From an uncultured Eubacteriales bacterium (GTDB lineage Bacteria; Bacillota; Clostridia; Oscillospirales; CAG-272), in assembly GCA_934446485.1 (NCBI GenBank), contig CAKSEM010000034.1, positions 1 through 10,684 of the forward strand: 10,684 nucleotides of DNA. The letters are read 5' to 3'. Position 1 is the first letter of the stretch. Each line of letters starts with the position of its first letter. This document shows positions 1-6,768 of the stretch, one piece after another. The translations under genes were made by a program, and so were the position numbers. The notes under the pieces were generated by a model. That model worked only from the letters and a program-made list of their open reading frames with translations, was not told the DNA's origin and made no database searches.

Positions 1-122
1 CATTCGTACACACATCAAGGCTTCAGTATATCGAATTCTTCGGCAAGTTCTATGAGGACGGCGGACATATGTTCGCGCCTCTCACGCTGCGTTCAAAGTA
101 CGCGGTATTCAAAACAAAATAA
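1..122 (+). CDS. ntpI: V/A-type ATPase subunit I, C-terminal end (partial)
   Basis: Only the last 39 codons are present, read from base 3 to the TAA at 120-122; the 5' part lies outside the window. Subunit I is the large membrane stator that holds the ion half-channels against the K rotor ring and anchors the peripheral stalks. The visible tail contains RLQYIEFFGKFYEDGG followed by F-A-P-L and a closing KYAVF. This is the usual ending of the subunit I family: last transmembrane helix, then the E-F-F-x-K-F-[YF]-E-x-G-G motif and a short cytoplasmic tail. The next gene is subunit K, 34 bases downstream, as in other bacterial V/A ATPase operons. Identification rests on this short but characteristic tail and on the neighbours. 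Confidence 0.93.
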   Translation, partial: FVHTSRLQYIEFFGKFYEDGGHMFAPLTLRSKYAVFKTK

Positions 123-140
123 CGCCGCAAGGCACAAATA

Positions 141-148
141 AAAAGGAG
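141..148 (+). promoter_or_regulatory. Strong ribosome binding site of ntpK
   Basis: AAAAGGAG ends 8 bases before the ATG at 157. It is one of the best Shine-Dalgarno matches in the operon, and it precedes the subunit needed in the highest copy number (the rotor ring). Confidence 0.8.
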
Positions 149-156
149 ATTTAACT

Positions 157-654
157 ATGACTTTCGCAGAAATACTCGGGATGATCTTTTCGGGACAGAA
201 CCTCGCAATCCTCGGTGCGGCCCTCGCCGCAACACTCGCGGGAATCGGAAGCGCCAAGGGCGTCGGCATAGTCGGCGAAGCATCAAGCGCTCTCCTTCAG
301 GAAGACCCGTCCAAGTTCGGCAAGGCACTTCTGCTTCAGGCACTCCCCGGAACTCAGGGCATCTACGGACTCGTCACATCCTTCCTCATCCTCTATAAAA
401 TCGGAGTTCTCGGCACACCGATCGATCTGACGGTAGCACAGGGTGCGTACTTCCTCATGGCTTCGCTTCCGATCGCCATAGTCGGTCTCTATTCCGGCAT
501 AGCTCAGGGGCGTGTCGCAGCTGCGGGAATCAGCCTCGTCGCAAAGCGCCCCGCCGAATCGTTCAAGGCTGTAACGTCCGCCGCACTCGTTGAGACGTAC
601 GCCATATTCTCTCTGCTCGTTTCGCTTCTTGCAATACTCCTCTTCAAGGCATAA
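157..654 (+). CDS. ntpK: V/A-type ATPase subunit K (rotor-ring proteolipid), predicted Na+-binding
   Basis: This is the membrane rotor subunit that carries ions through the V/A-type ATPase. At 165 residues it has two fused hairpins, i.e. four membrane helices (about 14-40, 57-81, 91-118 and 137-163), the same size as E. hirae NtpK (about 156). The G-I-G-S-A-K-G-V-G stretch (29-37) in helix 1 and LPGTQG (63-68) in helix 2 are family hallmarks. The ion-binding Glu is E146 in VETYAI; the matching position of the first hairpin is P64, so there is one carboxylate per four helices, as in V-type rings. L63, T66, Q67, Q117 and E146 match the E. hirae Na+ ligands L61, T64, Q65, Q110 and E139 in order and nearly in spacing. 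Na+ coupling is therefore inferred. The gene follows ntpI by 34 bases and has a strong Shine-Dalgarno site. Confidence 0.97.
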   Translation: MTFAEILGMIFSGQNLAILGAALAATLAGIGSAKGVGIVGEASSALLQEDPSKFGKALLLQALPGTQGIYGLVTSFLILYKIGVLGTPIDLTVAQGAYFLMASLPIAIVGLYSGIAQGRVAAAGISLVAKRPAESFKAVTSAALVETYAIFSLLVSLLAILLFKA

Positions 655-666
655 TTAATGCGACTT

Positions 667-681
667 GATCCCATGCGGATC
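667..681 (+). repeat. Small inverted repeat between ntpK and ntpE
   Basis: GATCC (667-671) and GGATC (677-681) can pair around the loop CATGC. The stem is only 5 bp and no T-run follows, so it is not a terminator. It lies in the 53-base gap between ntpK and ntpE and could be a weak mRNA processing or stability element, or chance. Confidence 0.3.
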
Positions 682-707
682 CCAAATATCATGAAAGGCA
701 ATTTCAC

Positions 708-1376
708 ATGAACAATCTGGAACTCATACTTGAGCGCATTAACGGCGACGCCGATGGCGAGATAGCCGAAATTAACGCCGAATGTGAGCGTGAGTGCGAG
801 AGAATACAGCGCGAGCTTGACGGTCGCCTCTCCGACATGGAAAAGCGCACCGAGGCTGTAGCTATGAAGGAATATCAGCGGATCATCGCACGCGCCGAAT
901 CGGCAGGTGCCATGAACGAACGCCAAACGGTGCTCGCTGCGAAGTCGGAACTCGTTGAAAAGGTATACCGCGATGCCGCAGATTTCATACTTCGTCTGCC
1001 GGATGACAAGTACGCCGAAATCATGTCACGTCTGCTCGCCGACGCAATAATTGCGCAGACGGACACTGTGCGCGAAATGACGGAAACGTACTCGGACGAC
1101 GAATTCTCCGGAGATGCGCGGCTTCCGTATGATGTGCTGATCTCAGCCGGGGATCGCGAAAAGCACAGCCGCGATATAATCTCAGGCGCGGAACGCATCA
1201 TAGCCATGAAAGACATGACGGTACCGAAAATTCGTCTGTCGCGCGAAAACGCAGACATTACCGGCGGTTTCATTCTGCGGCACGGCAGCATCGAGATAAA
1301 CTGCTCGGTCGAAGAGATGATCCGCGCAGCAAAGGAAAAAGGGTATGCCGCCGTCGCCGGCATACTCTTCCCGTGA
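708..1376 (+). CDS. ntpE: V/A-type ATPase subunit E (peripheral stalk)
   Basis: Subunit E forms the outer stalk with subunit G/H and ties the A3B3 head to the membrane subunit I. The 222-residue product has the expected two parts. The N-terminal half (about 1-90) is charged and heptad-like, rich in Glu, Arg and Ala, as a long coiled-coil helix. The C-terminal domain (about 95-222) carries the family motif GGFILRHGSIEINCS (186-200), followed by a helix and a hydrophobic end. GAAAGG (693-698), 9 bases before the ATG, supports the start. It lies 53 bases after ntpK and 28 before ntpC. A G/H partner subunit is not in the window; in related operons it is often encoded upstream of I. Sequence conservation is naturally low in this family, but motif, length and position agree. 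Confidence 0.92.
   Translation: MNNLELILERINGDADGEIAEINAECERECERIQRELDGRLSDMEKRTEAVAMKEYQRIIARAESAGAMNERQTVLAAKSELVEKVYRDAADFILRLPDDKYAEIMSRLLADAIIAQTDTVREMTETYSDDEFSGDARLPYDVLISAGDREKHSRDIISGAERIIAMKDMTVPKIRLSRENADITGGFILRHGSIEINCSVEEMIRAAKEKGYAAVAGILFP
1341..1367 (+). repeat. Hairpin overlapping the 3' end of ntpE
   Basis: GGGTATGCCG (1341-1350) can pair with CGGCATACTC (1358-1367) around the 7-base loop CCGTCGC, giving a 10-bp stem with one G-U pair. It lies in the last codons of ntpE, ending 7 bases before the stop. No T-run follows, so it is not an intrinsic terminator. It might slow 3' decay or mark a processing site between ntpE and ntpC, but a coding coincidence in GC-rich DNA is possible. 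Confidence 0.5.
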
Positions 1377-1387
1377 GCACTCTCTCC

Positions 1388-1393
1388 GAAAGG
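1388..1393 (+). promoter_or_regulatory. Ribosome binding site that sets the ntpC start
   Basis: GAAAGG lies 11 bases before the ATG at 1405 and 8 before an in-frame GTG at 1402. It excludes the upstream in-frame ATG at 1345, which precedes this site and would read through it. The same motif at the same 11-base spacing precedes ntpA and hisS. Confidence 0.65.
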
Positions 1394-1404
1394 CTGGTGA
1401 CGTG

Positions 1405-2427
1405 ATGTATAAGACATCCGAACTCGATTTCGTATACGGCTCCACACTCGTCTCCTCCGCAGGAGGCAAGGGCACGGAAAACGAACGGATATCGAGGCTT
1501 CTCGACTGCCGGACGGCAGAGGCAGTGCTCGATGCCGTCTGTGACTCGGGTATCGCTCCCGATTTTGAGCGGCGTGCAAACGACTCCTACAGCACAACCG
1601 ATGCGCTGTCAGATGCACTCACATCCGCTCTTGACCATGCGGTATCCGTCGTCAGAGCTGCCGCGCCTGTCGAGGGATACTACGATATGTTCTTCTACAA
1701 ATATGACTGCAACAATGTGAAGGCTGCAATTAAAGCATCGGTTCGACGCGATGCACCGGGCGGATGTTATTTCAACTGCGGGACGGTTTCTCCGGAAACG
1801 ATCCGGCACGCAGTCGAAACGAGAGACTTCGGCTGCCTGCCGCACCACATGAGCAGTGCTGCCGCCAATGCACTCGAAACCTATGAGCGCACCTGCGAAG
1901 CACGATGCATCGATTTCATCATAGACCGCGCGTACTTTGAAGATATCTCGGATGCGGCCGATCGATCCGACGTGCCGTTCTTCTCTGAATACGTATCCGC
2001 CGTCGCAGATGTCACCAACATCCGTACATCCTGCCGAATATCGCGTGCAAATCTGACGGCGGCAGCCTCCGCATCTCTGTTCAGGCGCGTATTCGTGCCC
2101 GGCGGAACGGTCGCGTGCGAGGTATTTACCGAACGGCACGACGGCGGTGTGCCGGGTCTCTCCGGCATTGCAGATGCGCTTCCTCTGTCGCCGCTGCAGG
2201 CGGCAGTCAAGAACGCTGCGGAAGCGAACGACCCGGAGCTTCTCGATGCATATGTTGCCGGCACGGCAAAGGCTGTATCGGGAGCGGCATTTTCACCCGA
2301 AAAGCCCGCTGTTTTTCTCCTGATGCGCGAAGAGGAAATACGCCGCTACAGACGTGCCGCCGTCCTAATTTCGGGCTGTGACTTCGACCGTTTGAAGTCG
2401 CGTTTGGAGGTGAAGCTCTATGGCTAA
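1405..2427 (+). CDS. ntpC: V/A-type ATPase subunit C (d-type rotor neck)
   Basis: Subunit C (eukaryotic subunit d) is the funnel-shaped socket joining the central shaft D/F to the K ring. The product is 340 residues, near the usual 330-350, and mostly alpha-helical in character. The best family signature is YDCNNVKAAIKA (100-111), matching the conserved Y-D-x-x-N-[LV]-K-x-x-[LI]-K-A motif. The C terminus, with charged helices (R-R-E/K clusters and F-D-R-L-K), is also typical. I chose ATG 1405 over ATG 1345: the extra 20 residues overlap ntpE, do not look like the family, and lie upstream of the GAAAGG site. GTG 1402 is a minor alternative. The stop overlaps the start of the next gene by 8 bases, so translational coupling with ntpG is likely. 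Conservation is low overall; context makes the call firm. Confidence 0.93.
   Translation: MYKTSELDFVYGSTLVSSAGGKGTENERISRLLDCRTAEAVLDAVCDSGIAPDFERRANDSYSTTDALSDALTSALDHAVSVVRAAAPVEGYYDMFFYKYDCNNVKAAIKASVRRDAPGGCYFNCGTVSPETIRHAVETRDFGCLPHHMSSAAANALETYERTCEARCIDFIIDRAYFEDISDAADRSDVPFFSEYVSAVADVTNIRTSCRISRANLTAAASASLFRRVFVPGGTVACEVFTERHDGGVPGLSGIADALPLSPLQAAVKNAAEANDPELLDAYVAGTAKAVSGAAFSPEKPAVFLLMREEEIRRYRRAAVLISGCDFDRLKSRLEVKLYG
2406..2412 (+). promoter_or_regulatory. Ribosome binding site of subunit F inside ntpC
   Basis: GGAGGTG lies within the last codons of ntpC and ends 7 bases before the ATG at 2420. Together with the 8-base overlap of the two reading frames, it points to re-initiation by ribosomes finishing ntpC. 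Confidence 0.75.
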
Positions 2428-2740
2428 GGTAGCAGTTATAGGACGAAGCGAGGAGATACTGTGCTATATGGCAGCAGGATTTGAAATGTACACTGCTTCC
2501 GACGATACAGAAGCCGAATCAGCGCTCAAGAAAGCCGCAGACGACGGATGTGCCGTGGTCTTTCTGGCACCCGAGTTTTCTCACATTGCCGAAGAACACG
2601 AAGCAGAATATTCCGAACGGCTGCTGCCGGCACTCGTTCCGCTCCCGTCGAAAGAACACGACACCGGCACATCTCTTCTGAAGAGATACGTAGAGCGCGC
2701 TGTCGGCTCCGACATCGTTTTCGGGGATTCCGACCGGTAA
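2420..2740 (+). CDS. ntpG: V/A-type ATPase subunit F (central shaft; NtpG in E. hirae naming)
   Basis: Subunit F binds subunit D to form the rotating central shaft and stimulates ATPase activity. At 106 residues it has the normal length. It opens with AKVAVIG, the first beta strand and glycine turn of the Rossmann-like fold, and has a second strand VVFLAPEF (46-53). The family's LPALVPLPS segment (69-77) leads to the C-terminal helix LLKRYVERAVGSDIVF (85-100). It overlaps ntpC by 8 bases and has its own strong GGAGGTG site. Subunit F is called NtpG in E. hirae and AtpF/NtpF in other annotations, so the symbol varies although the identity does not. The start is fixed by the Shine-Dalgarno spacing and by the conserved N terminus. 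Confidence 0.94.
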   Translation: MAKVAVIGRSEEILCYMAAGFEMYTASDDTEAESALKKAADDGCAVVFLAPEFSHIAEEHEAEYSERLLPALVPLPSKEHDTGTSLLKRYVERAVGSDIVFGDSDR

Positions 2741-2765
2741 ACACAACATCAGAAAGAACTGAATC

Positions 2766-2781
2766 TGCGGTACACTCCGCA
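2766..2781 (+). repeat. Small inverted repeat between ntpG and ntpA
   Basis: TGCGG (2766-2770) can pair with CCGCA (2777-2781) around the loop TACACT. It sits in the 61-base gap, 3 bases before the AAAGGG site of ntpA. The stem is weak (5 bp) and no T-run follows, so it is not a terminator. It might affect ntpA initiation or mRNA processing, or be chance. Confidence 0.3.
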
Positions 2782-2801
2782 CAGAAAGGGACTTACCATC
2801 C

Positions 2802-4556
2802 ATGACTGAAGGAAGAATCATAAAAATATCAGGACCGCTCGTCATCGCCGAGGGCATGCGAGAATCTAATATGTTCGATGTCGTGCGCGTGGGACGCGAT
2901 CGCCTGATCGGTGAGATCATAGAGATGCACGGCGACCGTGCATCCGTACAGGTATACGAAGAGACCGCAGGTCTCGGACGCGGAGATCCGGTCGTATCGA
3001 CAGGTGAAGCGCTTTCCGTTGAGCTCGGTCCCGGACTTATCAGAAATATCTATGACGGGATACAGCGTCCGCTCGAAAAGATGCGTGAGGTCGCCGGACC
3101 AAATATTAAGCGCGGCATAGATCTGCCTGCACTTGACCATGAACGCAAATGGGAGTTTACTGCAACCGCAAAACCCGGCGATTCCGTATCGGCAGGCGAC
3201 ATTCTCGGATACGTCGATGAGACGGAGGTCATACGCCATAAGATCATGGTACCTCCGGGATGCCGCGGTAAAATATCGTACATTCTCTCCGGAAAATACG
3301 ACGTAACCGAAAAGATCGGCGAAATCGAGCTGGCTGCCGGAGGAAAGCTCGAGCTGAAGCTAATGCAGAAGTGGCCGGTCCGCAGAGCCAGACCGTATAA
3401 AGAGAAGCTCGCGCCGACTCTGCCCATGATAACTGGTCAGCGCACGATCGACACGCTCTTCCCCATCGCGATGGGCGGCACGGCGTGCGTTCCCGGTCCG
3501 TTCGGATCAGGGAAAACCGTAGTGCAGCACCAGCTTGCAAAATGGAGCAATGTCGACCTCGTCGTCTACATCGGCTGCGGCGAACGCGGAAACGAGATGA
3601 CGGACGTACTTCGCGAATTCCCGGAGATCACCGACCCTCGCACGGGGAAATCGCTGATGGAGCGCACGGTGCTTATAGCAAATACATCCGATATGCCGGT
3701 TGCGGCACGCGAGGCTTCGATATACACCGGAATCACGATTGCCGAATATTTCCGCGACATGGGACTGTCCGTCGCGGTCATCGCCGATTCCACCTCAAGG
3801 TGGGCTGAGGCTCTCCGCGAAATGAGCGGCAGACTTGAGGAGATGCCCGGTGACGAAGGTTACCCCGCATACCTCACCTCACGCCTTGCTCAGTTTTATG
3901 AGCGCGCGGGTCGTGTAATATGCGAGGGCTCCGACGGACGCGAAGGATCACTCACCGCAATAGGTGCCGTATCCCCTCCGGGCGGCGACATATCAGAGCC
4001 GGTTTCTCAGGCGACACTTCGCATAGTCAAGGTCTTCTGGGGGCTGGACTCATCACTTGCATACAGACGCCACTTCCCCGCTATCAACTGGCTGACATCA
4101 TATTCGCTGTACCGCGACAGACTTGAGGCGTGGTTCTCCGAGAACATAAATCACGACTGGACACGCTGCTCCACCGAGCTTTCCGCGCTCCTTCAGAAGG
4201 AGTCCGAGCTCGATGAAATCGTAAAGCTCGTCGGAGTTGACGCGCTATCCCCAGAGGACAGGCTGACGCTCGAAATAGCTCGCTCGGTCCGCGAAGACTT
4301 CCTGCAGCAAGACGCATTTTCGGAAACCGATGCTTATTCATCACTTGAAAAACAGTTTGCAATTGTCAGCCTCATCTTCTACTTCCGTGACCGTGCAACC
4401 GAAGCGATCCGCAGAGGTGCCAATATAGAGCGGATCTCGCAGCTTCCCGTCCGTGAGGTGATCGGACGTGCAAAGAATGCTGATGAAGACAGCTTTGAAT
4501 CCGTGTTTGCTGATGCGCGTGCTCAGATCGATCGCGAGATCGCATCGATCTGCTGA
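2802..4556 (+). CDS. ntpA: V/A-type ATPase catalytic subunit A
   Basis: This is the catalytic subunit of the A3B3 head; it hydrolyses or makes ATP at the A/B interface. The product has 584 residues, as usual. It has an N-terminal beta barrel (1-70) starting GRIIKISGPLV, then the non-homologous bulge region characteristic of A subunits (about 115-190). The P-loop GPFGSGKT (232-239) has K238 and T239. GERGNEM (260-266) carries the catalytic E261 and R262, at the same numbers as in E. hirae NtpA. The Walker B strand VAVIADSTSRW (324-334) and the SPPGGDISEP segment (391-400) follow, then a helical C-terminal domain. All catalytic residues I can check are present. AAAGGG (2785-2790) lies 11 bases before the ATG. 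The gene sits between ntpG and ntpB, in standard order. Confidence 0.98.
   Translation: MTEGRIIKISGPLVIAEGMRESNMFDVVRVGRDRLIGEIIEMHGDRASVQVYEETAGLGRGDPVVSTGEALSVELGPGLIRNIYDGIQRPLEKMREVAGPNIKRGIDLPALDHERKWEFTATAKPGDSVSAGDILGYVDETEVIRHKIMVPPGCRGKISYILSGKYDVTEKIGEIELAAGGKLELKLMQKWPVRRARPYKEKLAPTLPMITGQRTIDTLFPIAMGGTACVPGPFGSGKTVVQHQLAKWSNVDLVVYIGCGERGNEMTDVLREFPEITDPRTGKSLMERTVLIANTSDMPVAAREASIYTGITIAEYFRDMGLSVAVIADSTSRWAEALREMSGRLEEMPGDEGYPAYLTSRLAQFYERAGRVICEGSDGREGSLTAIGAVSPPGGDISEPVSQATLRIVKVFWGLDSSLAYRRHFPAINWLTSYSLYRDRLEAWFSENINHDWTRCSTELSALLQKESELDEIVKLVGVDALSPEDRLTLEIARSVREDFLQQDAFSETDAYSSLEKQFAIVSLIFYFRDRATEAIRRGANIERISQLPVREVIGRAKNADEDSFESVFADARAQIDREIASIC
4524..4552 (+). repeat. Perfect 9-bp inverted repeat at the 3' end of ntpA
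   Basis: CAGATCGAT (4524-4532) and ATCGATCTG (4544-4552) pair perfectly around an 11-base spacer, ending one base before the ntpA stop codon. No T-run follows, so it is not an intrinsic terminator. It resembles the hairpin at the end of ntpE in placement. It may be an mRNA stability or processing element, or a by-product of repeated GATC/ATCG codons in this stretch. Confidence 0.5.
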
Positions 4557-4576
4557 ATCCCCTCATGCCAATTTCA

Positions 4577-4582
4577 GAAAGG
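4577..4582 (+). promoter_or_regulatory. Distant ribosome binding site of ntpB
   Basis: GAAAGG is the only Shine-Dalgarno-like sequence before ntpB and ends 16 bases before the ATG at 4599, farther than for any other gene in the window. The start itself is secure because the N terminus MIREYKTI matches the family start. Confidence 0.5.
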
Positions 4583-4598
4583 CTTTCGGTAAATCATT

Positions 4599-6005
4599 AT
4601 GATACGTGAATACAAAACCATCGAAGAAGTCGCCGGACCGCTGATGCTCGTCAGAAAGGTTGACGGAGTGAAGTACGACGAGCTCGGCGAGATAGAGCTA
4701 CCCGGAGGTGAGGTGCGCCGTTGCCGCGTCCTTGAGGTCGACGGTTCAAATGTGCTCGTACAGCTCTTTGAATCAGCCCAAGGTCTGAACCTCGCATACT
4801 CAAAGGTGCGCTTCTCCGGCCACGGTGTTGAGCTCGCCGTATCGGAGGATATGCTCGGCCGTGTCTTTTCCGGCATGGGAACGCCGATCGACGGAGCACC
4901 GCGCATAATCCCGCGCGCTTCGCGTGATATCAACGGCACTCCTATAAATCCCGCAGCACGTGACTATCCGAACGAATTTATTCAGACCGGAGTTTCGACG
5001 ATAGACGGATTGAACACGCTCGTTCGCGGTCAGAAGCTTCCGATCTTCTCAGGCTCCGGACTTCCCCACGCTAACCTTGCCGCGCAGATAGCGCGTCAGG
5101 CGAAGGTCCGCACGGACAATTCGGGAGGCGGATTTGCGGTCGTGTTTGCGGCTATCGGCATAACATTTGAAGAAGCCGATTTCTTTATTAACGACTTCAA
5201 AAAGACCGGTGCAATAGATCGAACCGTCATGTTCGTAAACCTCGCATCCGACCCTGCCATAGAGCGTATATCAACGCCGAGAATGGCGCTCACCGCTGCG
5301 GAATATCTTGCTTTCGACTGCGGTATGCACGTGCTCGTCATCATGACCGACATCACAAACTACGCCGAAGCGCTGCGCGAAGTATCGGCAGCCCGTAAGG
5401 AAGTTCCGGGTCGTCGCGGCTATCCCGGGTACCTCTACACCGACCTTGCCACAATGTATGAACGCGCCGGCAGACGTATGGACTCTGAGGGTTCGATCAC
5501 GATGATCCCGATCCTCACAATGCCGGAAGATGACAAGACCCACCCGATCCCCGACCTCACCGGATACATCACCGAAGGGCAGATAATCCTCTCGCGAGAG
5601 ATGTACCGTAAGGGATACAATCCGCCGGTCGATGTTCTTCCCTCTCTGTCTCGTCTGAAAGACAAGGGTATCGGGAACGGCAAAACACGCGAGGACCACG
5701 CAGGCACGATGAATCAGCTCTTTTCAAGCTATGCGCGCGGACGTGAAGCAAGAGAGTTGATGGTCGTCCTCGGAGAGGCTGCGCTCACTCCGACGGATCG
5801 CCTGTATTCTAAATTCGCCGACGAATTTGAAAAGCGCTATATCAACCAAGGCTTCTATGAGAATCGCAGCATCGAGGAAACGCTTGATCTCGGCTGGGAG
5901 CTGCTGCGCATTCTGCCACGGAGCGAAATGAAACGGATAAAGCCCGACATCCTCGATAAATATTGGCCGAAGGATGACACGGGCACCGTCTCCGAGGAAC
6001 AATAA
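4599..6005 (+). CDS. ntpB: V/A-type ATPase regulatory subunit B
   Basis: Subunit B alternates with A in the head and completes the nucleotide sites without hydrolysing ATP itself. The product has 468 residues, slightly over the usual 455-465. It starts MIREYKTIEEVAGPL, close to E. hirae NtpB (MIKEYRTI). In the P-loop position it has SGSGLPH (151-157), lacking the GKT lysine, as expected for the non-catalytic subunit. FAAIGITFEEA (183-193) and the DDKTHPIPDLTGYITEGQI block (311-329) are highly conserved. The arginine finger is R352 in LPSLSRLKDKG (E. hirae R350). The C-terminal domain ends TLDLGWELLRILPRSEMKRI (429-448) plus a short acidic tail. It lies 42 bases after ntpA, with an unusually distant Shine-Dalgarno site, and 21 bases before ntpD. 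Confidence 0.98.
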   Translation: MIREYKTIEEVAGPLMLVRKVDGVKYDELGEIELPGGEVRRCRVLEVDGSNVLVQLFESAQGLNLAYSKVRFSGHGVELAVSEDMLGRVFSGMGTPIDGAPRIIPRASRDINGTPINPAARDYPNEFIQTGVSTIDGLNTLVRGQKLPIFSGSGLPHANLAAQIARQAKVRTDNSGGGFAVVFAAIGITFEEADFFINDFKKTGAIDRTVMFVNLASDPAIERISTPRMALTAAEYLAFDCGMHVLVIMTDITNYAEALREVSAARKEVPGRRGYPGYLYTDLATMYERAGRRMDSEGSITMIPILTMPEDDKTHPIPDLTGYITEGQIILSREMYRKGYNPPVDVLPSLSRLKDKGIGNGKTREDHAGTMNQLFSSYARGREARELMVVLGEAALTPTDRLYSKFADEFEKRYINQGFYENRSIEETLDLGWELLRILPRSEMKRIKPDILDKYWPKDDTGTVSEEQ

Positions 6006-6026
6006 ATTTGAAACGGAGGTCACACT

Positions 6027-6680
6027 GTGGCTGAGATCAGAGTAAACCCAACACGCATGGAGCTGAAACGGCTGCGCAGTAAGCTCGTGACCGCACGGCG
6101 TGGGCACAAGCTCTTAAAGGACAAGTGCGATGAGCTGATGCGCCAGTTTCTCGACACCGTTCGAGAGGCAAAAGTGCTCCGTGAGCATCTCACGGAATCG
6201 CTGGCGGGCGTATCCGATGAATTCAGGCTTGCCGCGGCAGACAGCGACCCGCGTATGCTGACCGAGGCGCTCATGCTGCCGTCCGCCGACTGTACGGTGG
6301 ATGTAACCGAAAAAAATGTGATGAGCGTGATAATTCCAAAGTTTTCGGAACCGGTCATTTCGTCGGCAGGCGGTGCCGGCTACGGTTACGCATTCACAAC
6401 GGGTTCTATGGATCACGCGGCAGACTCGATATGCGACAGTGTTCAGGAGCTCGTCCGCCTCGCAGAGCTTGAAAAGGCATGCCAACTCATGAGCCACGAG
6501 ATTGAACGGACCCGCCGCCGCGTGAATGCGCTTGAATATATCATGATCCCTCAGTATGAGGAAACGATCAGGCGCATATCAATGAAGCTCGATGAAAACG
6601 AACGCAGCAACCTCACCCGACTCATGAAGGTGAAGGATATGATGCTTGAAGCCAAGCTCGCACAGCACGCAGAAGAATGA
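6027..6680 (+). CDS. ntpD: V/A-type ATPase subunit D (central shaft), GTG start
   Basis: Subunit D is the central axle, a long antiparallel coiled coil inside A3B3 that transmits rotation to C and the K ring. The product has 217 residues, within the usual range. The N-terminal helix carries NPTRMELKRLRSKL and then RGHKLLKDKCDELMRQF, the most conserved part of the family. The C-terminal helix carries RRRVNALEYIMIPQYEETI and a Met/Lys-rich end. The middle (about 75-125) is the variable head of the axle. The start is GTG at 6027, 7 bases after GGAGG (6015-6019); the next residues, AEIRVNPTRMEL, match the family start, so GTG is well supported. It is the last operon gene, and a strong terminator begins 2 bases after its stop. 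No ntpJ-like K+ transporter follows, unlike E. hirae. Confidence 0.96.
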   Translation: MAEIRVNPTRMELKRLRSKLVTARRGHKLLKDKCDELMRQFLDTVREAKVLREHLTESLAGVSDEFRLAAADSDPRMLTEALMLPSADCTVDVTEKNVMSVIIPKFSEPVISSAGGAGYGYAFTTGSMDHAADSICDSVQELVRLAELEKACQLMSHEIERTRRRVNALEYIMIPQYEETIRRISMKLDENERSNLTRLMKVKDMMLEAKLAQHAEE

Positions 6681-6681
6681 T

Positions 6682-6738
6682 GCCGGAATACCCGACGGAG
6701 CCTGTATCGGCAACCGTCGGGTGTTTTTGCATTCCGGC
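6682..6738 (+). terminator. Nested-palindrome intrinsic terminator of the V/A-ATPase operon
   Basis: CCCGACGG (6691-6698) pairs perfectly with CCGTCGGG (6714-6721), with a possible inner GCC/GGC pairing in the loop. It is followed by TGTTTTT (6722-6728), a classic intrinsic terminator. An outer pair, GCCGGAAT (6682-6689) with ATTCCGGC (6731-6738), encloses both stem and T-run with 8 perfect base pairs. It starts 2 bases after the ntpD stop. The outer arm needs the T-run to be transcribed first, so it may act after termination fails, or protect the 3' end. Confidence 0.92.
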
Positions 6739-6768
6739 TTCTCACCCCGGCAAAACATGACATCTCAC

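Noticed and set aside
504..926. A 140-codon minus-strand open frame across ntpK and ntpE
   Set aside because: It is a shadow of two conserved genes, spans their intergenic gap, and shows no family motif.
1345..1404. A 20-residue N-terminal extension of subunit C from ATG 1345
   Set aside because: It overlaps ntpE, precedes the GAAAGG site, and does not resemble the start of subunit C proteins; ATG 1405 does.
875..1618. A 247-codon open frame on the minus strand
   Set aside because: It lies antisense to ntpE and ntpC, is rich in Arg and Ser as expected for the complement of GC-biased codons, has no convincing ribosome site and no recognisable domain.
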